From JANNSX01 sp963741525 (GTDB lineage Bacteria; Pseudomonadota; Alphaproteobacteria; Rhizobiales; Hyphomicrobiaceae), in assembly GCA_963741525.1 (NCBI GenBank), contig CAVUIW010000016.1, positions 62,001-126,000 on the forward strand: a DNA stretch of 64,000 nt. The letters are read 5' to 3'. The notes below the pieces were generated by a model. That model ran no database searches. It was not told the DNA's origin and saw only the letters and a program-made list of their open reading frames with translations. A program made the translations under genes and the position numbers. Of this stretch, positions 17,477-25,981 are shown one piece after another. Every line of letters begins with the position of its first letter. Positions within the stretch are counted from its first letter, which is position 1.

Positions 17477-18685
17477 TCACTCCGACCTCAGCACCAGCCC
17501 CTCCCCGCCACCTTCCAATATCAGCCCCTGCGTCGCCAAGGCCGCCTGCAGCGCATTGGCGTCGCCCGGGAAGAAGATCGTGACATCGGCCGATCTCGCC
17601 GACAGCGCGCCGACTTTCACGGCCTGAACACCCTCCACCGCGCCGAGCCGGCCTCTGATCTGCTGCCAGTCGCCCATGCCATCGAATTCGGCGCGGACGC
17701 GAATGCCGCCGCTGCCAGAGCCCTGATCGGTGGCCGCAACCGTCTCGCCTGCCGGAAGACCCGAGACGCCGGTGCCGTCCGCGCCAAAATCGCCCTCAGC
17801 GCCCGCGCCAAATCCAGGCCTTGCCTTGACGCGTTTCCAGCGGCCTTCGAGCACGCCGAGCCCGATGATCGCGGCGGTCTCTGCCGTGTAGGCGAGATCG
17901 CCATCCTGCACGGTGTACGTGCGGACCAGCCGGATCGCGCCCACCCGATCCTTGCCGATCAGCGAGACTTTCAGCTTGGCGCCATCTTCGATGGGCTCGG
18001 CCAGCGCCACGACGACGCGATCGGCATCCGCCTCCCCTTCGATGATGCCGTAGGCCCGCGACTGGCCCTTGGCGAGCGCGCGAAAAACATCGTCGGTCGC
18101 CGAGGCGCCGGGCTCGGTCAGCTTGATGGGGGTCAACGCATGGGCGAGGTCGAGACCGGACCAGGCGCTCTTCCAGATCGATTGACCGTCGCTGCCGTCC
18201 TCGGGTCCGAGATATTTCGGCACCACCGAGATCGCCTCCGATTGCTGGTCGGTGTAGGGCAGGCCGGTCGCCATCAGGAACTGGCGCACGGAATCGGCGC
18301 GGAAATGAAAATCCAGCGTCGCGATGTATTCGGTCGACGAGTTCTGCTCATCGCTGACGCTGACATCGCTCAGCATGTCCTCGACACTCCTGGCGTCGAG
18401 CTTCGGCAGCTTCTTGTAGGCCGTGACATCGACGAGGCGCTTCATGAGATAGCGAAAGGCATCGCGCTGGCCATCCTCCAACGCCTTTTCCTTGGCGGTG
18501 ACGGCGTCGGCCGCGACCGCGCTCACGGGATAGTTCGAGACCTGGTAGACGATGTCGGATTGGGCAAAGGCCGGGGCCGAAATCGCCACGGCGGCGCAAA
18601 GCGCGCCGAGCGCCACCGATCCTACCTCGCCTGCGCATGCGTCCCACTCCTTATGCTGCCGACGGGCCTTATCGCCGAGCCTCAC
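17477..18685 (-). CDS. DUF2066 domain protein, exported
   Basis: This 402-residue protein begins with a Sec-type signal ending ISAPAFAQ near residue 40, followed by the DUF2066 region (YPVSAVAADAVTAKEKAL, then FRYLMKRLVDV). Function is unknown across the family. In related alphaproteobacteria it is commonly encoded between purM and the AI-2E permease/hdaA genes. Here it is divergent from purM, with 92 bp between starts, and is cut off from the pgsA-like operon by the RTX insertion. The C-terminal 100 residues contain a Gly-rich linker and a mixed alpha/beta domain (TIFFPGDANALQAAL). Confidence 0.85.
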   Translation of the reverse strand: MRLGDKARRQHKEWDACAGEVGSVALGALCAAVAISAPAFAQSDIVYQVSNYPVSAVAADAVTAKEKALEDGQRDAFRYLMKRLVDVTAYKKLPKLDARSVEDMLSDVSVSDEQNSSTEYIATLDFHFRADSVRQFLMATGLPYTDQQSEAISVVPKYLGPEDGSDGQSIWKSAWSGLDLAHALTPIKLTEPGASATDDVFRALAKGQSRAYGIIEGEADADRVVVALAEPIEDGAKLKVSLIGKDRVGAIRLVRTYTVQDGDLAYTAETAAIIGLGVLEGRWKRVKARPGFGAGAEGDFGADGTGVSGLPAGETVAATDQGSGSGGIRVRAEFDGMGDWQQIRGRLGAVEGVQAVKVGALSARSADVTIFFPGDANALQAALATQGLILEGGGEGLVLRSE

Positions 18686-18777
18686 GGCGAAATTCTGGCT
18701 TTGCGGCCGCCCAGCTGGCCATAAAAGCGGAGGCCTAACCCAATAGCCAACTCATGCGTAAGCCAAAGGAACACGAG

Positions 18778-19896
18778 ATGACGCGGCCGGGCAATGGCCT
18801 GACCTACCTGGATGCGGGCGTCGATATCGATGCCGGCAATGCCCTCGTCAAGGCGATCAAGCCGCTGGCGAGGTCGACGGCGCGGCCCGGCGCCGACGCG
18901 GCGCTCGGCGGTTTCGGCGGATTGTTCGACCTCAAGGCGGCGGGCTACCGCGATCCGGTGCTGGTCGCGGCCAACGACGGCGTCGGCACCAAGCTCGAGA
19001 TCGCCATCGAGACGGGCCTCCACGACAGCATCGGCATCGACCTCGTCGCCATGTGCGTCAACGACCTCGTCGTGCAGGGCGCCGAGCCGCTGTTTTTCCT
19101 CGACTATCTGGCGGTCGGAAAGCTCGACGTGGCCGTCGCGGCAAGGATCGTCGCGGGGATCGCCGAGGGTTGCCGGCAGGCGGGCGCGGCCTTGATCGGC
19201 GGCGAGACGGCCGAGATGCCCGGCATGTACCAGGCCAAGAGTTATGACCTCGCGGGCTTTGCCGTCGGGGCCGTCGAGCGGGGCGAAATCCTCCCGCGCG
19301 GGGATATCTCGGCCGGTGACGCGCTGATCGGTTTATCCTCGTCGGGGCCGCACTCGAATGGTTACTCGCTCGTCCGCCTGATCGTGAAGCGCGAGGGTCT
19401 CGCCTGGGATGCTCCATGCCCCTTTAAACCCACGGGGAGCCTCGCTGAGGCCCTTCTGACCCCGACGCGCGTGTATGTGGCCTCCACGCTCGAAACGGTC
19501 CGTAGGACCGGCGGAGGGGCCTTAGGGGCGATTAAGGCTCTTTCGCACATTACAGGGGGTGGGCTCGCCGAGAATTTACCTAGAGTCATGCCTAAGGGCT
19601 TGGCGGCACACGTTAACCTCGATCGGTTCGCCGCCCCGCCGGTGTTCGGTTGGTTGCAGAAAGCGGGCGGTATGCCGGACGCCGAAATGCTCCGGACCTT
19701 CAACTGCGGGATCGGCATGGTGGTGGTCGCGGAGAGGGATCGGGCGGACGAAGTGCTGGCGGTTTTCCGGGACTGCGGCGAGACGGCCCAGATCATCGGC
19801 GAGGTGGAGGCCGGCCGGGGCGTCAAGTCGGCGGCCAAGGGCATGGGCGAGGCCGAGGCGGTCAGGTTCTCGGGCGCGCTGAGATTTTCGGCATGA
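18778..19896 (+). CDS. purM: Phosphoribosylformylglycinamidine cyclo-ligase (AIR synthetase)
   Basis: This 372-residue enzyme converts FGAM to aminoimidazole ribotide, step five of purine synthesis. Seen motifs: YLDAGVDIDAGN at the N-terminus, the DGVGTKL loop that contacts ATP, IGGETAEMPGMY, SGPHSNGYSLVR, and GGGLAENLPR. I chose the ATG at 18778 because AAAGGA lies 8 nt before it; an ATG eight codons upstream lacks a site. The stop overlaps the purN start (ATGA), giving the usual purM-purN pair. Expression is divergent from the DUF2066 gene, so their promoters share the 92-bp gap. Confidence 0.96.
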   Translation: MTRPGNGLTYLDAGVDIDAGNALVKAIKPLARSTARPGADAALGGFGGLFDLKAAGYRDPVLVAANDGVGTKLEIAIETGLHDSIGIDLVAMCVNDLVVQGAEPLFFLDYLAVGKLDVAVAARIVAGIAEGCRQAGAALIGGETAEMPGMYQAKSYDLAGFAVGAVERGEILPRGDISAGDALIGLSSSGPHSNGYSLVRLIVKREGLAWDAPCPFKPTGSLAEALLTPTRVYVASTLETVRRTGGGALGAIKALSHITGGGLAENLPRVMPKGLAAHVNLDRFAAPPVFGWLQKAGGMPDAEMLRTFNCGIGMVVVAERDRADEVLAVFRDCGETAQIIGEVEAGRGVKSAAKGMGEAEAVRFSGALRFSA

Positions 19897-20558
19897 CGGC
19901 GAGGAAACGCGTCGCTATCCTGATTTCCGGCCGTGGCTCCAACATGGAGAGCCTCATCCGCGCCGCCGAGGACCCGGCCTACCCGGCCGAGATCGTCAGC
20001 GTCGTCGCCAACAAGCCGGACGCGCCCGGATTGGCGAGGGCCGCCGAACTCGGCATCGAGGCCGTGCCGCTCGATCACACGAAGTTCCCCTCGCGCATGT
20101 CTTTCGAGCTGAGGCTCAACGGCATCCTGCTGGAGCGCAAAATCGACCTCGTCTGCAATGCCGGCTTCATGCGGTTGCTGACGGCCGAGTTCGTCAACCG
20201 CTGGATCGACCGGCACTTGAACATCCATCCTTCGCTGCTGCCGGCCTTCCAGGGCCTGGATACGCATCAGCGCGTGCTCGACTTGGGCGCCTGGATTTCG
20301 GGTGCGACCGTTCACTTCGTGCGTGTCGAGATGGATGCCGGTCCGATCGTCGCGCAAGCGGCCGTGCCCGTCGCGCCGGGTGACACGGCCGAGACGCTGG
20401 CCGAGCGCGTGCTCGCCGCCGAGCACCGGCTCTACCCGCATGCGCTGGAACTGGTGGCTTCCGGCGCCGCCTACGTCATCGACGGCCGCGTGCTCTACAC
20501 GACGCCCGGAGTACCGCTGCGCGCCGCCATGATCTCGCCGCCACCGTTGCGGGGGTAA
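19893..20558 (+). CDS. purN: Phosphoribosylglycinamide formyltransferase
   Basis: This 221-residue enzyme transfers the formyl group of 10-formyl-THF to GAR in purine synthesis. The N-terminus ILISGRGSNMESLI binds substrate phosphate; NAGFMRLL and NIHPSLLPAFQG carry the catalytic Asn and His; the catalytic Asp lies in VRVEMDAGPIV. The start is the ATG overlapping the purM stop; upstream in-frame sequence is purM read in another frame. A hairpin follows directly after the TAA stop. Confidence 0.96.
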   Translation: MTARKRVAILISGRGSNMESLIRAAEDPAYPAEIVSVVANKPDAPGLARAAELGIEAVPLDHTKFPSRMSFELRLNGILLERKIDLVCNAGFMRLLTAEFVNRWIDRHLNIHPSLLPAFQGLDTHQRVLDLGAWISGATVHFVRVEMDAGPIVAQAAVPVAPGDTAETLAERVLAAEHRLYPHALELVASGAAYVIDGRVLYTTPGVPLRAAMISPPPLRG

Positions 20559-20604
20559 AGTGCTTCCGGAAAACCGCTTCGCACTTTTCCGTAAAGCACT
20601 CTAG
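20558..20604. repeat. Hairpin after purN
   Basis: AGTGCTTCCGGAAAA pairs with TTTTCCGTAAAGCACT with one bulge, around a short GC-rich loop, and ends in CTAG. It begins right at the purN stop. No T-run follows, so it is more likely one of the GTGCTTCC-type dispersed hairpins than a standard terminator, though it may still end or protect the mRNA. Confidence 0.6.
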
Positions 20605-20727
20605 CAGCGGCACTGATAGGCGTGCGGCAGTAGCGGCGATCGTGTTGATACGATCGTTGGCCGATGGTGCAAGGAACGTGTTGGCGGCCACAGCAGCCCA
20701 ATCCGCTCAGCTCCGCAGGATACACCG

Positions 20728-21204
20728 ATGCCCCCATTGCAAGCCGATCTCGTCGCGCCGCGCGAGGCGCTCGATTTCTTCGACGCACGCGGCATCGACC
20801 TGCCGCGACCGATGACGGCGCTGGAGGCCTGGAACACGGTGATGCGCGAGCCGCTGCCCTTCGTGGGGCTGGCCTTTCGCATTCGCGACGCGATCTCCGC
20901 GCGTTTCGGCGTCAGGCGGATCGGCGGCTTTTCTGGCCGGCACGCGGACACGCCGAAGGCCGGCGAACGGCTGGACTTCTTCCTGGTGGAGCGGATCGAG
21001 CCTAAAATCATGACGCTGTCGGCGCGCGACCGGCATCTGGATGTGCTCACCTGCATCACGACCTACGGGCAACGCCTGACGATCACCTCCTCCGTCAAGG
21101 TGCACAACCTGTTCGGGCGCGCCTACATGATCCTGGTCGCCCCCGCGCACCGGCTGATCGTTTCGGTGATGCTGCGGCGAGCGCGACGAACGTTGGCAGC
21201 CTGA
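20728..21204 (+). CDS. DUF2867 domain protein
   Basis: This 158-residue protein matches DUF2867, seen alone or fused behind SDR domains. Recognisable parts are the N-terminal ALEAWNTVM, the middle RIGGFSGRHADTPKAG, and the C-terminal VKVHNLFGRAYMILVAPAHRLIV. No catalytic residues are known for the family. It stands alone between purN and the TetR/GNAT pair. The function cannot be stated. Confidence 0.75.
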   Translation: MPPLQADLVAPREALDFFDARGIDLPRPMTALEAWNTVMREPLPFVGLAFRIRDAISARFGVRRIGGFSGRHADTPKAGERLDFFLVERIEPKIMTLSARDRHLDVLTCITTYGQRLTITSSVKVHNLFGRAYMILVAPAHRLIVSVMLRRARRTLAA

Positions 21205-21336
21205 CGTTGCCTCTTTGGCGCCGAGCCGAAGTTAAGGCAGCCGGCCATCCGGCGCGTCCGCGACAATCGACACACGTTCCGCGTCCGCCTCTGCCGCACT
21301 CGCCGTCACGCCCGTGTGGCTTGACTCCCTTAAGAC

Positions 21337-21344
21337 GACCGGTC
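21337..21344. promoter_or_regulatory. Candidate TetR operator (GACCGGTC)
   Basis: An 8-bp perfect palindrome, GACCGGTC, lies 11 bp before the TetR start. TetR regulators with this KGSFYNHF helix often bind GACCGGTC-like sites in their own promoters, so autoregulation of the TetR-GNAT pair is plausible. Support is by motif and position only. Confidence 0.45.
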
Positions 21345-21355
21345 ATTTTCGCACC

Positions 21356-21994
21356 ATGCCCCAACCCAGCAAGCGCGCCGAAATCATCCGCGCCGGCCTC
21401 GACACCGTGCACGCGCACGGGTTCGCCGGCACCGGCGTCGCGGAAATCGCCAAGCGGTCGGGGGCCCCGAAGGGGTCGTTCTACAATCATTTTGCGAGCA
21501 AAGACGAGTTCGGTGCAGCAGTGCTCCGGGAATACTTCGCGCTCGTCGAGACGAACCTGAAAACGATCCTGGAAGTCCCAGCCCGCCCGCCCTTCGAGCG
21601 GCTCCGTGCCTATTTCTCGGAGCTGCGCGACTACAATGGACAGTTCGGGTTCGCGCGCGGTTGCCTCATCGGCAACCTCGCCGCCGAGGCCGCCAGCCTC
21701 AGCCCGGCAACCCAGAAGCTGGTCGATCGCCTGTTGCAGGACTGGAGCGAGGCGCTGGCCCGCTGCCTCCGGCAAGGCCAGCAGTCCGGTGGCGTGCGGA
21801 CGGACTGTAAGGCGAAAGTGCTCGGCCGGCTGCTGCTCGATGCCTGGCAGGGCGCGGTGCTGCGCTCGAAGGTCGAGCGGACGGCTGCCTCGCTCGATGC
21901 GTTCATCGATGTCCTGTTGCCCGCACTGGTCCGCCCACCGCATGGCGCGCGCCCGGCCGTCGCCAAGGGCTCGGGGCGCGGGCGGAGATCATGA
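21356..21994 (+). CDS. TetR/AcrR family transcriptional regulator
   Basis: This 212-residue regulator has an N-terminal helix-turn-helix (VAEIAKRSGAPKGSFYNHFASKDEF, about residues 27-51, with the classic SFYNHF recognition helix) and a C-terminal ligand domain of the TetR_C type (FARGCLIGNLAAEAA). That domain is typical of regulators near electrophile-response genes such as nemR. The ATG at 21356 is preferred over one 14 codons upstream because the domain begins right after it and a GACCGGTC palindrome lies just ahead. Its stop overlaps the start of the GNAT gene, so both are co-expressed. Confidence 0.88.
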   Translation: MPQPSKRAEIIRAGLDTVHAHGFAGTGVAEIAKRSGAPKGSFYNHFASKDEFGAAVLREYFALVETNLKTILEVPARPPFERLRAYFSELRDYNGQFGFARGCLIGNLAAEAASLSPATQKLVDRLLQDWSEALARCLRQGQQSGGVRTDCKAKVLGRLLLDAWQGAVLRSKVERTAASLDAFIDVLLPALVRPPHGARPAVAKGSGRGRRS

Positions 21995-22992
21995 GATACG
22001 AGCCGCTCACGCCCGAGACGATCGATCGCGTCCGGCCGCTCTGGCTCGCGCTGCACCGTCATCACCAATCGGTTGCGCCAGAACTCGCAACCTACGTGGC
22101 GGACGAGACCTCCTGGCACTATCGCCGCCAGCAATATGAGACCGCGTTGAGCCAGGGAGGCGAGGGGTTCGTCGCGTCGTCGGGTGACAGCGATGTTGGC
22201 TACATCGTCATGGCGAAGCGCCCGATGGTGTGGAACGCGACATTGGACTTGCCGCCAACGCTGTTGGAACTGGTCAGCGTGTTCGTCGACCCGAGCGCGC
22301 GAGGGCGCGGCCTCGGCTCGGCGATGTTGGAGCGCTTTTCGGAGATCGCCGAAAGCTCGGGTCTCCACACCAAGCTCATCGGCGTGATCCCTTCCAACAC
22401 GCGGGCCGTGTCGCTCTACCAATCGAAGGGATACGTGCCGGCCTGGCTGACGCTGACGCGATTCCAGCGTCCCCCCTTGGTGCGCGCCAACCAACACGGA
22501 GCGATGATATCTTCAGTGACAGCCGATGACGCAAGCCAACTCCGCGCGCTGTGGCTGGAGCTGCATCATCACCATCAGATGACCTCGCCCTACCTCGGGC
22601 CTTTCGTCGATGACGATCGCTCTTGGCCGGCCATTCGCGGGCTGCTCGCAAAGAGCGCCAAACATGGCTTTCTGCTCGTGGCCTTCGACGGCGCATCCCC
22701 GATCGGCCTCGCCAGCGTCGCTATCGAAAAGACGGCCGAGCTGCCGGCCTACGCGGATACCTGGGCGACCGGCCCGCAAATCGCCGAGACGAAATTCCTC
22801 GTCGTGTCGAAGGCCGCGCGTGGCCGGGGTCTCGGCACGGCCCTGATGAATGCCGTCGAAGCCGAGCTTGCCCGGCGCGGCGTGACCGATCACCTCATCG
22901 GCGCCATCGCACCCAACGCTTCGGCAATTGGCTTCTACCAAGCGCGTGGCTTCCGGCCGGCCTGGCTCGAGCTGCTGAAAACCGGGGCCTGA
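21991..22992 (+). CDS. Double-domain GNAT acetyltransferase
   Basis: This 333-residue protein is two GNAT domains in tandem, about 165 residues each. Each starts with a matching segment (WLALHRHHQSVAPEL and WLELHHHHQMTSPYL) and has an acetyl-CoA loop (ARGRGLGSAML and ARGRGLGTALM) and a late strand (RAVSLYQSKGY and SAIGFYQARGF). The halves are clearly an internal duplication that has since diverged. Both CoA loops look intact, so both may be active. The substrate is unknown. It overlaps the TetR gene by 4 nt, so TetR probably controls it. Confidence 0.87.
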   Translation: MRYEPLTPETIDRVRPLWLALHRHHQSVAPELATYVADETSWHYRRQQYETALSQGGEGFVASSGDSDVGYIVMAKRPMVWNATLDLPPTLLELVSVFVDPSARGRGLGSAMLERFSEIAESSGLHTKLIGVIPSNTRAVSLYQSKGYVPAWLTLTRFQRPPLVRANQHGAMISSVTADDASQLRALWLELHHHHQMTSPYLGPFVDDDRSWPAIRGLLAKSAKHGFLLVAFDGASPIGLASVAIEKTAELPAYADTWATGPQIAETKFLVVSKAARGRGLGTALMNAVEAELARRGVTDHLIGAIAPNASAIGFYQARGFRPAWLELLKTGA

Positions 22993-23117
22993 CGCGTTAA
23001 CCCTCTCTCCGGTTCGAGGCTGACGGCCCGCCACGCCCGCGACAGAGTGCCCGGCATCAACAAGGCCACATGGACAATCGGCAACGCCGGGTGGAATTTG
23101 GCCGGTGCAGCCGGGGT

Positions 23118-23274
23118 CTAGCAGGCTGTTGAAATTGGTTTTCGAGCGGTCAGAAACGCGTTCCCATGTCGAGCAGAATCCGGACGAGCGCATCCAAACA
23201 CGTTCAGCTCGACGACAGATCGAATTTCGGAGGCCATTCCGGAGGTCCTCGATTGAATTTCAACAGCCTGCTAG
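23118..23274. repeat. 157-bp palindromic element with 19-bp arms
   Basis: CTAGCAGGCTGTTGAAATT (23118-23136) and its exact complement (23256-23274) enclose about 119 bp without a gene. The AGCAGGCTGTTGAAA motif resembles ends of dispersed repeats common in proteobacteria. Its right CTAG is also the left CTAG of the next two-hairpin element, so the two are joined end to end. Confidence 0.8.
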
Positions 23275-23437
23275 TGTCCCGGGCCCGAAGTTCGTCAGAT
23301 CAAGCAGAGAGCTCGGCGCGAACTTCGGGATCGATAAGGACACTAGTCGAGTCAATGGCTTAGTGTGGCGTTATGTTCAGAAGTTCGCCTACGGAGTCCG
23401 CTGGAACGGTGGGGCGAACTTCTGAACCGCCACACGA
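23271..23437. repeat. Two-hairpin element, locus 2
   Basis: The first hairpin (23271-23346) has outer arms CTAGTGTCC/GGACACTAG and a perfect 11-bp inner stem, CCCGAAGTTCG (23284-23294 with 23319-23329). A 14-nt spacer follows. The second (23361-23437) has outer arms GTGTGGCG/CGCCACAC and a perfect 14-bp inner stem, TTCAGAAGTTCGCC (23376-23389 with 23413-23426). Both inner stems share GAAGTTCG. The 23.0-23.55 kb gap upstream of the P450 gene holds only repeats; I see no gene in it. Confidence 0.88.
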
Positions 23438-23563
23438 GGGACCGCTGCGGCACGGCTCCTGCACCTGCACCTTTCCGGCTCGGCCGCCGATTGCGGTGCA
23501 AGCGAACGAACACAGAACTGGGCACGGGGCAGGTTTGAAGCCCGTACCTTGGAGTTGAAATTG

Positions 23564-24922
23564 ATGACCGCCGTCTCCCCCTCCCACCAGCTCGGCGATG
23601 AAAGCAGCATCTGGTTCAAACTGTCGGCCCTGCTCAAGGGCGATCCGCAGAATCCGATGACCATGCTCATGCAGATGTCCGAGCGCTACGGCGGGGTCAT
23701 CGCCGTCAACATGGCCAACCAGCGCGTCGTCTTCCTCTCCGAGCCCGAGCACTTCAAGCGCGTGCTCGTCACCAAGGCCGACGACTACGTCAAGTATTTC
23801 GACGGGCTGAAGCCGATCTTCGGCAAGTCGATGATCACCAATGACGGCGTGCTCTGGCAGAAGATCCGCCTGCCCCAGCAGCCCGCCTTCCACCCCGACA
23901 TGTTCGCCGAGTACATCCCCTACTTCCTCCAGGCCATCCGTACCAAGATGGACCTGTGGGCGGGCCTCGCGAAAACCGGCGAGACCTTCGAGATGGTCGA
24001 GCAGACCTGGACGCTCGCCGCCGACATGATCTGCAAGGCGCTGTTCGACCGTGACATGCCGTTCAATCCGCATTTCGTGTTCAAATGCGTCAAGACCTAC
24101 ACCGACGTGATGAACCACAAGTCGATCCGCCTGAAGCGCGTGCAAGGCGCCGAGTTCGAGATCACGGAGGAGGACGCCTCGAAAGCCATGGAAGTGTGGG
24201 CGGGCGTGCCGCCGACGGTCTTCGCCGCCGATCCGCGCGAGGAGCGCGAGCGCACGCTGCTCAAGATGATCGAGGCGGCGGTCGCCGATCCGTCCGTTCC
24301 CGAGTTCGATCAGCAGCAGGCTGTCGACGAATTGAAGCAGTATCTGTGGGCCGGCACGGAAACCACCGCGCTGACACTCGCCTGGGCGATGTATCTCGCC
24401 TCCAAGCATCCCGAGACGGCCGACCGCATCCGCCGCGAGGGCGAGCAGGTCTACGGCGACCGCGACCCGACGGCCGACGACTATTCGGGCTTGGCTTACA
24501 CCCGCGCCGTCATTCAGGAGACGATGCGGCTCTACCCGCCGATCTGGGGTCTCATCCGCGTCGCCTCCAAGCCCGACGAGATCGACGGCAAGGAGATCAA
24601 GGTGGGAGACCGGGTCGTCATGTTCGCATATGGCGCCCACCACAATCCGAAGTTCTGGGACAATCCGGAGGAGTTCCGGCCCGAGCGCTTTATGGGCGAG
24701 GCCATGAAGAAGCGGAAGCCCTACACCTATTTGCCGTTCGGCGGTGGCAAACGCTCCTGCATCGGCGGCGCCATGAGCCAGGTCGAGAACACGCTGGCGC
24801 TGTCGATCTTGCTGCGCCGCTTCCGGCCGGAGTATGTCGGCGTCGAGCCGCCCGGCATCAACGCGACGGTGACGCTGACGCCCAAGGGCGGGCTGCATTT
24901 CAGGGTTCGGGAGCTGAGTTGA
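23564..24922 (+). CDS. Cytochrome P450
   Basis: This 452-residue monooxygenase has no membrane anchor, so it is cytoplasmic and needs separate redox partners. Motifs: I-helix oxygen-activation AGTETTAL, K-helix ExxR in QETMRLYPP, the FRPERF segment, and the haem loop FGGGKRSCIGG with the thiolate ligand C399. Overall style (QQPAFHPDMF, TYLPFGGGKRSC) resembles bacterial P450s related to fatty-acid or terpene hydroxylases; the substrate is unknown. I chose the ATG at 23564 (GGAG 9 nt upstream) over an upstream TTG. An 83-bp diverged copy of its 3' end lies at 25864. Confidence 0.93.
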   Translation: MTAVSPSHQLGDESSIWFKLSALLKGDPQNPMTMLMQMSERYGGVIAVNMANQRVVFLSEPEHFKRVLVTKADDYVKYFDGLKPIFGKSMITNDGVLWQKIRLPQQPAFHPDMFAEYIPYFLQAIRTKMDLWAGLAKTGETFEMVEQTWTLAADMICKALFDRDMPFNPHFVFKCVKTYTDVMNHKSIRLKRVQGAEFEITEEDASKAMEVWAGVPPTVFAADPREERERTLLKMIEAAVADPSVPEFDQQQAVDELKQYLWAGTETTALTLAWAMYLASKHPETADRIRREGEQVYGDRDPTADDYSGLAYTRAVIQETMRLYPPIWGLIRVASKPDEIDGKEIKVGDRVVMFAYGAHHNPKFWDNPEEFRPERFMGEAMKKRKPYTYLPFGGGKRSCIGGAMSQVENTLALSILLRRFRPEYVGVEPPGINATVTLTPKGGLHFRVRELS

Positions 24923-24991
24923 GGGGTGGTCTAACAGACCCCTACCACCATCTTGGTTCCGAAAGCGTCCGCATTGTGCTATGCTGGTCAA

Positions 24992-25216
24992 ATGACGAGA
25001 ACCGAGGCCATCCACACCATCAGGACCAAGCTCGACAAGCTCTCGGATGAGCAGCTTGCCGCAATTGCTGACATTGCCGATGCCTATACGCGCTCCATCC
25101 CCGACGAGGACGATGCCACCCGGGCAGCCATTGCCGAGGGCCTTGCGCAAGCCGATCGGGGAGAGTTCGCCGGCGAAGAGGAAGTGGCAGCAGCGTTTGG
25201 CAGATTTCGCTCGTGA
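24992..25216 (+). CDS. Antitoxin of a RelE/ParE-type module
   Basis: This 74-residue acidic protein has a helical N-terminus (RTEAIHTIRTKLDKLSDEQL) and a C-terminal stretch (GEFAGEEEVAAAFGRFRS) like the tails of antitoxins that wrap around ParE/RelE toxins. Its stop overlaps the GTG start of the toxin gene by 4 nt, the usual coupled order. The ATG at 24992 is preferred over an upstream in-frame start. TATGCT at 24980 may be a -10 box. Such antitoxins usually repress their own operon; I see no clear operator. Confidence 0.82.
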   Translation: MTRTEAIHTIRTKLDKLSDEQLAAIADIADAYTRSIPDEDDATRAAIAEGLAQADRGEFAGEEEVAAAFGRFRS

Positions 25217-25509
25217 AATTGCGGTTCACGACCCGCTCGATTGCAGATATCGAAGCCATCGCCGATTACATCAAGGCCCGCGATCCCAAGGCGGCATTGA
25301 AGGTCGAGCAGGCGATCGCCACCAGCATCGGCCATCTTTGTGAGCATCCCAATCTCGGTGTCGAGCGCCGTAACCTCGGTGTCCGAGCCCTCGCGATGCC
25401 GCGCTATCCCTACACCATCTACTATCGGGCCGATCCTGAGACTGTCGTCATCGTCCATGTCCGGCACGGCGCGCGATACCAACCGGGCAACAACGATCTG
25501 CCGGATTAG
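25213..25509 (+). CDS. RelE/ParE family toxin
   Basis: This 98-residue basic protein has the ParE/RelE fold signature: SIADIEAIADYIKARDP helices, LCEHPNLGVERRNLGVRAL, and the end strands YPYTIYYRADPETVVIVHVRHGAR with the conserved basic residues. By sequence style it is closer to ParE (gyrase) than RelE (ribosome), but the target cannot be read off. GTG start, coupled to the antitoxin. The module lies between a complete P450 gene and a relic of a second one. Confidence 0.88.
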   Translation: MKLRFTTRSIADIEAIADYIKARDPKAALKVEQAIATSIGHLCEHPNLGVERRNLGVRALAMPRYPYTIYYRADPETVVIVHVRHGARYQPGNNDLPD

Positions 25510-25592
25510 ATTGCGCTCGCGACGACAATACCAGCGCGCTGCTCGGAACATTTCTGCCCGGGCCGCCGCGATCATCGTAACGCGCACGGACG

Positions 25593-25832
25593 TTATTTCT
25601 GCGGCCTGCGCGCGGCGCGCGCCGCATCGATCGCCGCCAACGCATCGATAGCCGGATCGCCCGAGTCTTGGTGCGCTTGCCAGCGACGAGTTGCTTCCTC
25701 AGCCCAAACCTGATCGAGCTCAGGACTTTGCTCGACTGTCGCAAGCAACAACTCCGCCAACTCTTCGCGCTCCACTGCCGTGAGAGATTGCGCTTGTTGG
25801 AAGATCGCTTTGGCTTGCTGGTTCATGGACAT
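25593..25832 (-). CDS. Orphan addiction-module antitoxin (TIGR02574-like)
   Basis: This 79-residue protein has the pattern of the short addiction-module component family: an N-terminal helix AKAIFQQAQSLTAVEREELAELLL, then SPELDQVWAEEATRRW and a tail DPAIDALAAIDAARAA. Partners are normally ParE/RelE toxins encoded just downstream. Here no toxin gene follows on the minus strand: the next 80 bp runs tail-to-tail into the toxin of the first module. It may be a relic, or act on a toxin elsewhere. Confidence 0.72.
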   Translation of the reverse strand: MSMNQQAKAIFQQAQSLTAVEREELAELLLATVEQSPELDQVWAEEATRRWQAHQDSGDPAIDALAAIDAARAARRPQK

Positions 25833-25863
25833 AGCCTAACAGGAAAGTCCAAGACCGCCAATC

Positions 25864-25939
25864 GCCGCCCGGCATCAACGCGACCGTCACGCTGACGCCC
25901 AAGGGCGGGCTGCATTTCAGAGTGAGGGAGTTGAGCTGA
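25864..25939 (+). pseudogene. 3' remnant of a second cytochrome P450 gene
   Basis: The last 24 codons and stop of a P450 gene are present (PPGINATVTLTPKGG then LHFRVRELS), identical in protein sequence to the end of the complete P450 at 24922. Seven codons differ and all seven changes are synonymous. This fits an old paralogue that was under selection before nearly all of it was lost. The sequence upstream of it is unrelated and carries the toxin-antitoxin genes. Confidence 0.85.
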
Positions 25940-25981
25940 GGGGCGGGGCGCGACGATGCTCGACCTCAACCCACGCAAGCG

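Noticed and set aside
25593..25832. A second complete toxin-antitoxin module.
   Set aside because: The antitoxin-like gene has no toxin frame next to it on its strand, so only an orphan is supported.
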